A stretch of 12,417 bases of DNA from an uncultured Anaerolineaceae bacterium (GCA_937897615.1 CALCNO010000109.1:1-12417); one strand, 5' to 3'; positions 6,941-12,417 are shown, numbered from the stretch's first letter. Notes: generated by a model from the sequence alone, not told the origin. Numbers and translations: made by a program.

Positions 6941-7615
6941 ATGAAAAACATTCAGAAATTTGGTGGAATTGCTGCACTCTACATGGCTTTTGCACATCTG
7001 ACAGGGATATTGATCTTCATCGTTGTTCTTGATTACATGAACATCACTGATCTAACCCAAAAGGTCGCTGTCAATGTCGCCAACCAGGCGGTCGTTTTTG
7101 CGACCAACCTGCTGATGTATGTGTTCTTCGGTTTCTTCCTGATCGGCCTGTCGCTGGCGCTGTACGACCGCTTAAAATCCGGCGCACCCGCGCTGATGCA
7201 GATCGCCGCTGCCATCGGGATCGTCTGGGCGGGGTCACTGATCGCCAGCGGCATGGTCGCGAATGCCGGGCTGGCTGCGATCATCCCGCTTTATGCGAAG
7301 GACCCAGTTCAGGCTTCTTTAACCTGGCAGAGTATCGAAACTGTGACGAATGGGTTGGGTAATGCCAATGGCGAGATCCTCGGCGGCTTGATGACCCTGC
7401 TGGTTAGCCTGGCCGCGCTGCGGGCTGGTGGGCTTCCCAGGGCCTTGAGCATCCTTGGTCTGCTGGTGGGTACGGTAGGCATCCTCACCATCATCCCCGC
7501 CCTGAATACTTTCGTTTCCGTTTTTGGCTTAGGCCAGATCGCCTGGTTCATCTGGCTGGGGATAGTGCTGCTGCGCAGCAAGCCGCAGAAAACAAGCGCT
7601 ACCTCTAACGCTTAA
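6941..7615 (+). CDS. Six-helix integral membrane protein, DUF4386-like
   Basis: The 224-residue protein is almost wholly hydrophobic, with probable membrane helices at about 8-30, 52-75, 87-117, 144-162, 168-189 and 193-211, and a short basic tail (RSKPQKTS). The order of helices, the opening GGIAALYMAFAHLTGI and the RALSILGLLVGTVGIL segment before the fifth helix are typical of DUF4386 and related unnamed membrane proteins, although the match is looser than for the gene at 8143. There are no obvious catalytic or metal-binding residues. A ribosome site AAAAAGGA lies 7 bases before the ATG. It is the last and only intact gene of the P1 unit, closed by the terminator at 7638. Its function is unknown. 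Confidence 0.85.
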   Translation: MKNIQKFGGIAALYMAFAHLTGILIFIVVLDYMNITDLTQKVAVNVANQAVVFATNLLMYVFFGFFLIGLSLALYDRLKSGAPALMQIAAAIGIVWAGSLIASGMVANAGLAAIIPLYAKDPVQASLTWQSIETVTNGLGNANGEILGGLMTLLVSLAALRAGGLPRALSILGLLVGTVGILTIIPALNTFVSVFGLGQIAWFIWLGIVLLRSKPQKTSATSNA

Positions 7616-7637
7616 ATTCGCCTATTAAGAATTAATT

Positions 7638-7679
7638 GAACCGCTCTCAACCCCTGGGGTTTGAGGGCGGTTCTTTTTT
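7638..7679 (+). terminator. Intrinsic terminator after the P1 unit
   Basis: GAACCGC at 7638-7644 pairs with GCGGTTC at 7667-7673, and the stem continues inward through CTCAA/TTGAG and CCC/GGG with one wobble and one mismatch to a four-base loop. A run of six T follows (7674-7679). It separates the P1 unit from the P2 operon, so P2 is an independent promoter. Confidence 0.88.
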
Positions 7680-7710
7680 GTAAGAACATGACCCCTCAAA
7701 AGAGTAATGG

Positions 7711-7726
7711 ATTTTGTTAACAAAAT
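7711..7726. promoter_or_regulatory. 16-base perfect palindrome (ATTTTGTT/AACAAAAT)
   Basis: This AT-rich perfect palindrome lies between the P1-unit terminator and promoter P2, centred about 105 bases before the expected P2 start. It has no counterpart before P1. It may be an additional operator for P2, but only symmetry and position support this. The remainder of 7616-7870 holds the terminator and P2; the minus-strand reading frame there is not gene-like. Confidence 0.3.
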
Positions 7727-7755
7727 GATTGTCATCAGCAGGCTGCACCTTTCCC

Positions 7756-7830
7756 TCAAAACAACACTTTCCCCCACACCAAAGTGTCTATCTGTCACCC
7801 ACGCGCGCGGGTATAGTAGCGTTGCAACAG
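7756..7830 (+). promoter_or_regulatory. P2: conserved activator-type promoter, copy 2
   Basis: This copy has the perfect inverted repeat ACACTTT-N10-AAAGTGT (7764-7787), the shared string CACACCAAAGTGTCTA (7775-7790), a 21-base spacer and then GGGTATAGTAGCG (7809-7821) with TATAGT at 7812-7817. The distance from the start of CACACC to TATAGT is 37 bases here and at P1. The first 17 or so bases of the spacer are unlike those at P1, so spacing rather than sequence has been kept. Transcription should start near 7824 and give a 47-base leader to the ATG at 7871. It drives the seven-gene operon. Confidence 0.72.
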
Positions 7831-7870
7831 AATGGCAACAAAAATTTATCTTTAGCAAGGACGCACCCAA

Positions 7871-8146
7871 ATGACGAATAAACCTCAGCCTGAATCAAGC
7901 CAGCCAGCCATTTACAGGATCAGAATTCAGGGGCAACTGGACAGCCAATGGGCAGACTGGTTTGGAGAAATGGCGATCACGCTCGAAGAAGACGGCAACA
8001 CCCTGCTATCCGGCACGGTCATTGACCAGGCCGCTCTGCACGGGCTGTTGAAAAAAATACGCGACCTGGGGTTGACACTGATCTCGGTTTGCCCGGGCCG
8101 GCCAGATAATTTAGACTTATCGATTTCGAACAAGGAGAAAAAATGA
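7871..8146 (+). CDS. Small uncharacterised protein (91 aa), first gene of the P2 operon
   Basis: The product is soluble and has no signal peptide. Its core, YRIRIQGQLDSQWADWFGEMAI (about 15-36) followed by EDGNTLLSGTVIDQAALHGLLKKIRDLGLTLISV, is a pattern I have met often as a small hypothetical protein of Chloroflexota and Actinobacteria beside DUF4386 and MDR genes. It probably folds as a compact alpha/beta domain with a WxxWFxG turn. No catalytic motif is visible and I know no assigned function. AAGGA lies 9 bases before the ATG. Its stop codon overlaps the next start (ATGA at 8143-8146), so translation of the two is probably coupled, and being first in the operon it may be the soluble or regulatory partner of the membrane proteins; that is inference. 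Confidence 0.85.
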   Translation: MTNKPQPESSQPAIYRIRIQGQLDSQWADWFGEMAITLEEDGNTLLSGTVIDQAALHGLLKKIRDLGLTLISVCPGRPDNLDLSISNKEKK

Positions 8147-8829
8147 ATTCAATCAATAAGGTCGCCAGAACCGCCGGTTTGCTGTACCTGTTTTACATAG
8201 TTACCTCGGTCGTAGCCAACCTGTTCGGGAAGTTCGTGTTCGTAGAAGCACCGGTGACAATTGAGCACATCCTGACCCATGCCTCGCAATTCCGCATCGG
8301 TTTTGTCATCAACCTCTTCTCAGTGGCTTTCTTCCTGCTGGCAGCCTGGGCTTTATATGTGCTGCTAAAGCCCGTGAACAAAGACCTGGCGTTGCTTTTC
8401 CTGTTATTCAATGTTGCCGGTTTTGCGGTCTGGCTGTTCAGCTCACTGTGCCTGTTTGCCAGCCTGATACTCTTGAACGGAACAGAAGCCATCAAAGCCT
8501 TTCAGTCGGATCAATTGCAGGCGCTGGCGGTGTTCTTCTTCGGTGTATATAAAACCGGGGTCGTTATCGCCCAGGTGCCTTACGGGGTCTGGCTCTTTCC
8601 GCTTGGTTACCTGGTTCTTAAATCCAGGTTCCTTCCAAAGGTTCTCGGGATGCTGCTGATCGCAGACGGCATCTGCCAATTCGTGTATGTCTGCCAGCGG
8701 TTGATCCTCCCCAACCTCGCGGTCATCGCGTATCCCTGCCTGGTGACCAGCTTCATTGCTGAAGTTTCCCTGGCTTTGTGGCTTGCCATCAAGTCGGTCA
8801 AGCCGCAGTTAACAGTGAATGCGGAATAA
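8143..8829 (+). CDS. DUF4386 family integral membrane protein
   Basis: The 228-residue protein has the DUF4386 hallmarks: an N-terminal ARTAGLLYLFYIV helix, six probable membrane helices (about 9-29, 51-76, 82-112, 127-159, 165-186 and 192-216), a loop with THASQFRIGF before helix 2, the GVWLFPLGYLVLKSRFLPKVLGMLL segment linking helices 4 and 5, and a short polar tail. The family has no proven activity; its members commonly sit with LuxR/LAL regulators and oxidoreductases in Chloroflexota and Bacteroidota. The start overlaps the upstream stop (ATGA) and is preceded by AAGGAG. The gene after it starts ten bases downstream of its stop, within the same operon. Confidence 0.9.
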   Translation: MNSINKVARTAGLLYLFYIVTSVVANLFGKFVFVEAPVTIEHILTHASQFRIGFVINLFSVAFFLLAAWALYVLLKPVNKDLALLFLLFNVAGFAVWLFSSLCLFASLILLNGTEAIKAFQSDQLQALAVFFFGVYKTGVVIAQVPYGVWLFPLGYLVLKSRFLPKVLGMLLIADGICQFVYVCQRLILPNLAVIAYPCLVTSFIAEVSLALWLAIKSVKPQLTVNAE

Positions 8830-8838
8830 GGAAAAGAG

Positions 8839-9312
8839 ATGAAAATTTCAAAAGGTATCTGGAAAAAGGCGTTGGTGCTGGCCCTGGTGGGAGGGCTGGC
8901 ATTCTGGCTGGCTAACTTCGCGATCTCGCGCACAGCCATCGCCGCGGAGTACCGGGCTGCCATGTCGATCTCTTATTATCCAATGCTGCTCGAATCCCTG
9001 ATCGGCGGCTTGATCATCGGGTTGTGGGTCAGTCTTGCGCTGCTGCGTTTTTATAACAGAATCCCGGCTAAAGGCTCGATCCTCAAATCAGTGCTGCTCA
9101 GTTCGCTTGTGCTGGTCATTGTGACGATCGTGCTCGGCGGGCCATCCAGCTTCCTGGCGACAAATAACGTCCTCCGCTATTTCATCATCAGTACGGTAAT
9201 CAATGTGATCCGTATCACTGCCCTGGGCATCGCGATTGGGTATATGTATCAGAGGCAGCACAGGGAAGCCCAATCAAGCGTGCTTCCAACCGGGCATGCC
9301 GGGTTGGAATGA
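8839..9312 (+). CDS. Four-helix membrane protein, paralogue A of a tandem pair
   Basis: The 157-residue product has probable membrane helices at about 9-29, 47-70, 82-101 and 112-136. The family is not recognised. It aligns over its whole hydrophobic part with the next gene: LVGGLAFWLANFAIS and VAGGAAFWVTDLLMA; LLESLIGGLIIGLWVSLALLRFYNRIP and LVEALAGGLVIALGVSFFLLRFFERLP; TALGIAIGYM and LTLGLTIGYL. The shared GG-(L/A)-AFW and L(L/V)E-(S/A)-L-x-GGL motifs are the best search handles. Its C-terminal residues PTGHAGLE are encoded by an intercistronic hairpin (9284-9309). GGAAAAGAG lies just before the ATG. The function is unknown. Confidence 0.85.
   Translation: MKISKGIWKKALVLALVGGLAFWLANFAISRTAIAAEYRAAMSISYYPMLLESLIGGLIIGLWVSLALLRFYNRIPAKGSILKSVLLSSLVLVIVTIVLGGPSSFLATNNVLRYFIISTVINVIRITALGIAIGYMYQRQHREAQSSVLPTGHAGLE
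9284..9309 (+). repeat. Intercistronic hairpin at the junction of the two paralogues
   Basis: TTCCAACC (9284-9291) pairs perfectly with GGTTGGAA (9302-9309), and after one mismatch the inner GGC/GCC also pairs. The hairpin covers the last codons of paralogue A, ends one base before its TGA, and abuts the GAGGGA ribosome site of paralogue B. There is no T run, so it is not an intrinsic terminator. It might stabilise or process the message or limit translation of paralogue B. Confidence 0.6.
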
Positions 9313-9322
9313 GGGAAGTGTC

Positions 9323-9784
9323 ATGCAAACCAGGGTCGCAGGTTTCAGCAAACCGGGGTCACCCCGAGAGTTCGCAAAGAAACTACTGAAGTTAGCAGTC
9401 GCGGGAGGTGCGGCCTTCTGGGTTACCGATCTCCTGATGGCAGTTTCGCCCATTGCTGCGTCGTATCAAGCCGCGTTCTCGTTTGCTTCTCTGCCTGTAG
9501 CCCTGGTTGAAGCACTGGCGGGAGGGCTGGTGATCGCACTCGGCGTCAGTTTTTTTCTGCTGCGTTTCTTTGAAAGACTCCCCGGCAAGAATCCTCTCCT
9601 CAAGGCGTTGGCCCTCAGCTTTGGAGCAATGGCCGTTATCGAAGTCCTCTCAGCCATTGAAGACCCGTCCCATGCTTCCACCTATCTTCTGCTCGATACA
9701 GGAATGAATACTCCCAGGTTCCTGACCCTTGGATTGACGATTGGGTATTTATTTGACAAGCCCAACAGAAAGGTTCAGCCATGA
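9323..9784 (+). CDS. Four-helix membrane protein, paralogue B of a tandem pair
   Basis: The 153-residue product has probable helices at about 21-41, 56-81, 92-112 and 129-144, and aligns with paralogue A (the product of 8839-9312) throughout them. The reading frame is open back to 9236, but the ATG at 9323 follows GAGGGA by six bases and lies just after the upstream stop, while the extra 29 residues of the longer version have no counterpart in the paralogue and overlap its coding sequence; 9323 is therefore preferred. The third loop carries an acidic EDPSHAS stretch absent from A. Its stop overlaps the start of the oxidoreductase gene (ATGA at 9781-9784), so these two are probably translationally coupled. 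The family is not recognised. Confidence 0.85.
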   Translation: MQTRVAGFSKPGSPREFAKKLLKLAVAGGAAFWVTDLLMAVSPIAASYQAAFSFASLPVALVEALAGGLVIALGVSFFLLRFFERLPGKNPLLKALALSFGAMAVIEVLSAIEDPSHASTYLLLDTGMNTPRFLTLGLTIGYLFDKPNRKVQP

Positions 9785-10770
9785 AAGCAATCATCTGCCT
9801 CAGGTATGGTTCACCAAATGTACTTCAGCTCCGGGAGGTGGAAAAACCCGCTCCGCAAGAGGGTGAGGTGCTGATAAGGATTCATGCTGCCGCCCTCAAT
9901 TCGCGTGATCTTCGCTTGCTCCGGGCAAATCCAATTGTCATGCGCTTGATGCCGGGAGGGTTCTTCCGCCCTAAGATCAAGATACTGGGGGCTGATTTTG
10001 CCGGCGTCATTGAGGCGGTTGGGCAGAACGCCAGGCAGTACAAAGCGGGCGATGAAGTTTTTGGGTACATGCCCAGCACTACCGGGCGCGGCACCCTGGC
10101 AGAGTACATGTGCGCAAGTGAAACACTGGTCTCCCTGAAGCCCGCCAATCTGAAGTTCGAACAGGCGGCTGCCGTCCCGCTGGCTGCGGTGACCGCCTTG
10201 CAGGGCCTGCGCGACAAGGGAAACCTTTTACCCGGGCAAAAGGTGCTGATCTATGGTGCCTCAGGCGGCGTGGGCACTTATGCCGTGCAGATCGCCAAAG
10301 CGCTGGGGGCAGAAGTGACCGCAGTATGCAGTAAACGAAATCTGGAATTGGTGCATACTCTGGGCGCAGATCGTGTCATTGACTACAAGGCGGAAGACTT
10401 CACCCAAAACGGATGGCAATACGACCTGATCCTGAGCGTGAACGGCTACCGCCCGATATCCGATTATCTGAGCGTCTTAAAACCTGGAGGCAGCTATGTC
10501 GTTGCAGGCGGCTCCATGCGCCAGTTGATCCAGGCAGCAAGCCAGCAACACCGGCTTTCAAAGACCGACAACCGGAAAGTACACACCTTATCGATTGTGC
10601 AGAACCAGCAGGACCTGGCCTTCTTAAGGCAGCTCCTCGAAACTGGGAAGGTGGTGCCAGTGATCGACGCCATTTACCCATTGAACAGGGCTGCCGATGC
10701 TTTCCGCTATTTTGAAAAAGAGCACGCCCGCGGCAAGGTGGTTATCGCAATTTCCGCACAGGAGGAATGA
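9781..10770 (+). CDS. Zinc-independent MDR-family NAD(P)H oxidoreductase (quinone oxidoreductase-like)
   Basis: The 329-residue product is a medium-chain dehydrogenase/reductase of the zeta-crystallin type. Landmarks: GroES-like N-terminal domain with AAALNSRDLRL (36-46) and LGADFAGVIEAVG (69-81), GRGTLAEY (103-110), then a Rossmann fold with IYGASGGVGTYAVQIAKALG (157-176) and a following GADRVIDY (195-202). The AASGGVG-type loop and Ala/Ser, rather than Cys/His, at the usual positions indicate no catalytic zinc; members reduce quinones or enones, or act on unknown carbonyls, with NADPH. The tail ends in ARGKVVIAI, typical of the family. It is the only recognisable enzyme in the P2 operon, translationally coupled to the membrane protein before it. 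Whether it works on a membrane quinone pool is inference. Confidence 0.93.
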   Translation: MKAIICLRYGSPNVLQLREVEKPAPQEGEVLIRIHAAALNSRDLRLLRANPIVMRLMPGGFFRPKIKILGADFAGVIEAVGQNARQYKAGDEVFGYMPSTTGRGTLAEYMCASETLVSLKPANLKFEQAAAVPLAAVTALQGLRDKGNLLPGQKVLIYGASGGVGTYAVQIAKALGAEVTAVCSKRNLELVHTLGADRVIDYKAEDFTQNGWQYDLILSVNGYRPISDYLSVLKPGGSYVVAGGSMRQLIQAASQQHRLSKTDNRKVHTLSIVQNQQDLAFLRQLLETGKVVPVIDAIYPLNRAADAFRYFEKEHARGKVVIAISAQEE

Positions 10771-10771
10771 A

Positions 10772-11134
10772 ATGGATAAAAGGATAATCCTTTCCGCAAC
10801 GTGGGTGGCCGTGACGCTCATCTATCTTTATGGCGATGTTTTACGTATCTATTATGGTGAAGAAAAAGCCAAAGCATTGGCCCAGATGAATTTAAACCAG
10901 TTCGTTTGGCTGGGGATCGCGGTTTTGATGCTGGCCCCCATCCTGATGCTTTTTCTGACCCTGGTGCTGCCTCAGCCTGTCTGCCGGTGGGCAAACATCA
11001 TTGTGGCTGCCTTCTTTTTCCTGTTTAACCTGATTGGCCTGCCCACTTACCCACCGTTGTTTGATAAATTCCTGCTGGCGGCCAGCATGGTCTTCAACGG
11101 CGTCACCGTTTGGTATGCGTTGAAATGGATCTAA
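10772..11134 (+). CDS. DUF6326-like four-helix membrane protein
   Basis: The 120-residue product has four probable helices (about 6-26, 43-66, 73-92 and 98-118). The pattern WVxxxxIYLYGDVLRIYY near the N-terminus, the RWANIIVAA segment of helix 3, and the closing FNGVTVWYALKWI match DUF6326 members as I know them; no activity is established for that family. The frame is open upstream to 10697, but the ATG at 10772 follows AGGAGGAA closely, lies two bases after the oxidoreductase stop and begins the recognisable family sequence, so it is the start. The 25 extra residues of the longer version merely overlap the oxidoreductase. Confidence 0.85.
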   Translation: MDKRIILSATWVAVTLIYLYGDVLRIYYGEEKAKALAQMNLNQFVWLGIAVLMLAPILMLFLTLVLPQPVCRWANIIVAAFFFLFNLIGLPTYPPLFDKFLLAASMVFNGVTVWYALKWI

Positions 11135-11159
11135 AGAACCACTGATTGGGAGGCGGAAT

Positions 11160-11579
11160 TTGCAAACTCTTATGAAGGTCTTAACAACCATTGGCAGCGT
11201 CGCTTCGATCGGCTTTGGGATATGGCATTTTTTTGTCCCCGCCGCGTGGAAGTGGTATTCCTACATAGACCCCGGCGCCACGGAATTGATTGTTGCGGTA
11301 CGGGCGATCAATGTGTTCTTTTCCCTGTCGCTGGTTCTGTTTGGGGCGCTAAACCTTCTGTTCATCTGGGGCGGCAATGCCAATCATTACTCGATCATGG
11401 TGTTGCATGCGGCCACCTGTGTTTTGTGGTTGACACGGGTGGGAATGCAGCTTGTTTACCCGCAGGGGTCGATCAACCCGGTTCTTCAATACGGGATGTT
11501 CGCCGCCTTCGTGTTCATCACCTTGTGTTATTTGATCTCACTGGGCATCACCGTTGTGCAGAAATATCCTGTGCAATGA
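11160..11579 (+). CDS. Four-helix membrane protein of unknown function, last gene of the P2 operon
   Basis: The 139-residue product has probable helices at about 8-28, 44-70, 78-99 and 108-132. Conserved-looking polar residues inside the membrane part (His23 in FGIWHFFVP, Arg48 in VAVRAIN, His83 in VLHAAT, Arg93 in TRVGMQ) are unusual for a mere structural helix bundle and may mark a binding pocket. The start is most likely TTG at 11160, six bases after GGGAGG; the ATG at 11172 would have an 18-base gap and is less good. The family is not recognised. It ends the operon: a non-coding stretch of 155 bases follows. Confidence 0.82.
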   Translation: MQTLMKVLTTIGSVASIGFGIWHFFVPAAWKWYSYIDPGATELIVAVRAINVFFSLSLVLFGALNLLFIWGGNANHYSIMVLHAATCVLWLTRVGMQLVYPQGSINPVLQYGMFAAFVFITLCYLISLGITVVQKYPVQ

Positions 11580-11668
11580 TATTTATTGAATGAATCTTGG
11601 TGAAAACAGCCTTTCAATTTGTTGCGGTCAAGCTCGCAAAGATTAACAAATCCTTAAGTAAATGCAGG

Positions 11669-11692
11669 AACGAACTGCCCGGGCAGTTCGTT
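11669..11692. promoter_or_regulatory. 24-base perfect palindrome before the DUF333 lipoprotein gene
   Basis: AACGAACTGCCC is followed at once by its exact reverse complement. Only three T follow on the plus strand and no T run precedes it, so it is a poor terminator; a dimeric (for example TetR-type) repressor operator fits better. It is centred about 54 bases before the ATG at 11735; GATAGT (11706-11711) just downstream is a possible -10 box. The rest of 11580-11734 contains no gene I can see and no clear terminator for the preceding operon. Confidence 0.5.
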
Positions 11693-11734
11693 TAGGGAGT
11701 ATCCAGATAGTGAATCCGTTTTTCGGAGGGAAAA

Positions 11735-12322
11735 ATGAAAAGTAATAAAATCCTGGTTGTTGTGATTATGACCGCAGTTGGCTGCTTAACGGCCTGCAAG
11801 CCTGCAGAGGTGGTGCCGACAAGCGAACCGCAGATTGCCAATCCGGCATCCGTATATTGTGAGCAGAATGGCAACAGACTAGAAATTCAAACTGCCGCCG
11901 ACGGCAGCCAGTCTGGCGTCTGCATCTTCCCGGACGGCAGCACCTGCGACGAATGGGCTTATTTCCGCGGTGAATGCGGCCCGGCTGTGCTGGACAACCC
12001 AAAACTTACGCCAGCCATTGAGTCAACCATAGATGCCAACGGCGGCTACATGCAACCGGGCACATCAGAGGCATTCTCAGACTGGTGGGGGGTCATCAAG
12101 AGCACAGATGCCGGCGCTCAGTACGACGATTATTTCGAGCGGCAGGACCTGGGCGAACCGATCTACTTTGGCATCGATTCCAGGAATGCTGATGTGCAGG
12201 CGCAGATCGAAGCGCTGCGTGACAGCGGCAAGGTGGTTCATCTTTACGGCACATTGCTCAGCAACGTGCCTGATTACAACGGCTCGCAGGTCGTGGTGGA
12301 GCGCATTGAGGTTGACGAATAG
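11735..12322 (+). CDS. DUF333-containing lipoprotein (putative hemolysin-type, COG3042-like)
   Basis: The 195-residue product has a lipoprotein signal (hydrophobic 6-18, LTAC with lipid-modified Cys21) and then a DUF333 domain at about 35-81: NPASVYCEQNGNRLE ... GSQSGVCIFPDGSTCDEWAYFRGEC, with four cysteines (42, 63, 71 and 81) able to form two disulfides. A second, smaller domain (about 112-195) with VHLYGTLLSN and QVVVERIEV looks like an OB-type barrel; I infer this from strand pattern only. The family label hemolysin comes from annotation history and not from a proven activity here. GGAGGG lies 5 bases before the ATG, next to a small TCCG-T5-CGGA inverted repeat. It is a single-gene unit closed by the terminator at 12334. 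Confidence 0.9.
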   Translation: MKSNKILVVVIMTAVGCLTACKPAEVVPTSEPQIANPASVYCEQNGNRLEIQTAADGSQSGVCIFPDGSTCDEWAYFRGECGPAVLDNPKLTPAIESTIDANGGYMQPGTSEAFSDWWGVIKSTDAGAQYDDYFERQDLGEPIYFGIDSRNADVQAQIEALRDSGKVVHLYGTLLSNVPDYNGSQVVVERIEVDE

Positions 12323-12333
12323 ATGCCCGTAAG

Positions 12334-12360
12334 AAAAGACACTCTTTCGAGTGTCTTTTT
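12334..12360. terminator. Intrinsic terminator, probably bidirectional
   Basis: AAAAGACACTC (12334-12344) and GAGTGTCTTTT (12349-12359) form an 11-base-pair stem around a TTTC loop. The stem ends in a T run on the plus strand, and because its other arm is an A run the same hairpin can work on the minus strand. It lies 11 bases after the stop of the DUF333 lipoprotein. Confidence 0.85.
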
Positions 12361-12363
12361 CAG

Positions 12364-12391
12364 GTAGCGGGGGTGGACTTGTACCCCCTAC
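12364..12391. repeat. REP-like palindromic hairpin in intergenic DNA
   Basis: GGGGGT (12369-12374) pairs with ACCCCC (12383-12388), and outside it GTA (12364-12366) pairs with TAC (12389-12391), with two unpaired bases on the left. The GTAG-G-rich / C-rich-CTAC form is like the dispersed palindromes common in Chloroflexota intergenic regions. I see only one copy in the window, so its repeated nature is unproven. The last 26 bases hold nothing I can identify. Confidence 0.4.
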
Positions 12392-12417
12392 GGGTATTCG
12401 AGCCACTCCGCTGGCGA

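Noticed and set aside
9236..9322. Upstream 29-residue extension of paralogue B
   Set aside because: It overlaps the coding end of paralogue A and the hairpin, and the ATG at 9323 has the proper ribosome site.
10413..10715. Plus-strand alternate frame of 100 codons inside the MDR oxidoreductase
   Set aside because: It is a shadow of a gene with unmistakable Rossmann and GroES-like motifs and has an Arg/Pro-rich composition typical of off-frame reading.
12364..12410. Possible tRNA 3' half (TTCGAGC resembling a T loop)
   Set aside because: The T stem pairs badly and no anticodon or acceptor arms can be drawn; the G-run/C-run hairpin explains the symmetry better.
1..12417. CRISPR array, insertion sequence, phage or integrase genes
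   Set aside because: No regularly spaced direct repeats, transposase motifs or terminal inverted repeats were found on either strand.

Overview
The window looks like a chromosomal segment of a Gram-negative-type or mixed-envelope bacterium, most likely a member of the Chloroflexota (Anaerolineae-like). The pointers are a large MalT/LAL-type LuxR regulator whose N-terminus has the usual Chloroflexota form (MPDSLLLTKLYIPP...), a run of small polytopic membrane proteins of the DUF4386 and DUF6326 kind next to a zinc-independent MDR oxidoreductase, and two lipoproteins with Thr/Pro-rich linkers. This assignment is inference from protein style; there is no rRNA or other marker here.

Left block (1-3482). 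A FucI/AraA-superfamily sugar isomerase-like gene runs leftward from 1184 and leaves the window. It was found by translating the minus strand directly because it is open at the edge. Facing away from it, across a 171-base intergenic stretch with two short inverted repeats, is a 522-residue lipoprotein: lipobox, five to six internalin-like 22-residue leucine-rich repeats, then two tandem copies of an unrecognised module of about 147 residues. A small pyridoxamine-5'-phosphate-oxidase-like flavoprotein follows.

Middle block (3655-7680). The LAL regulator (891 residues from its probable start) has a Walker-type ATPase, a TPR-like sensor region and a C-terminal LuxR helix-turn-helix. Downstream lies promoter copy P1, then a frameshifted membrane-protein pseudogene, an intact six-helix membrane protein, and a good intrinsic terminator.

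Right block (7711-11579). Promoter copy P2 drives a tight seven-gene operon with two ATGA overlaps. Its genes are a 91-residue soluble protein, a DUF4386 membrane protein, two tandem paralogous four-helix membrane proteins, an MDR oxidoreductase, a DUF6326 protein and another four-helix membrane protein.

The most notable structure is the P1/P2 pair. The two promoters share a 75-base architecture: the inverted repeat ACAC(T/C)TT-N10-AAAGTGT, an unconserved spacer of fixed length, then GGGTATAGTAGCG. The non-core spacer has diverged while its length has not, which is the mark of a functional activator-type promoter. I infer that the adjacent LAL regulator may bind it and co-control both membrane-protein units.

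Right end (11580-12417). A 24-base perfect palindrome precedes a two-domain DUF333 lipoprotein, followed by a bidirectional-looking terminator and a REP-like hairpin.
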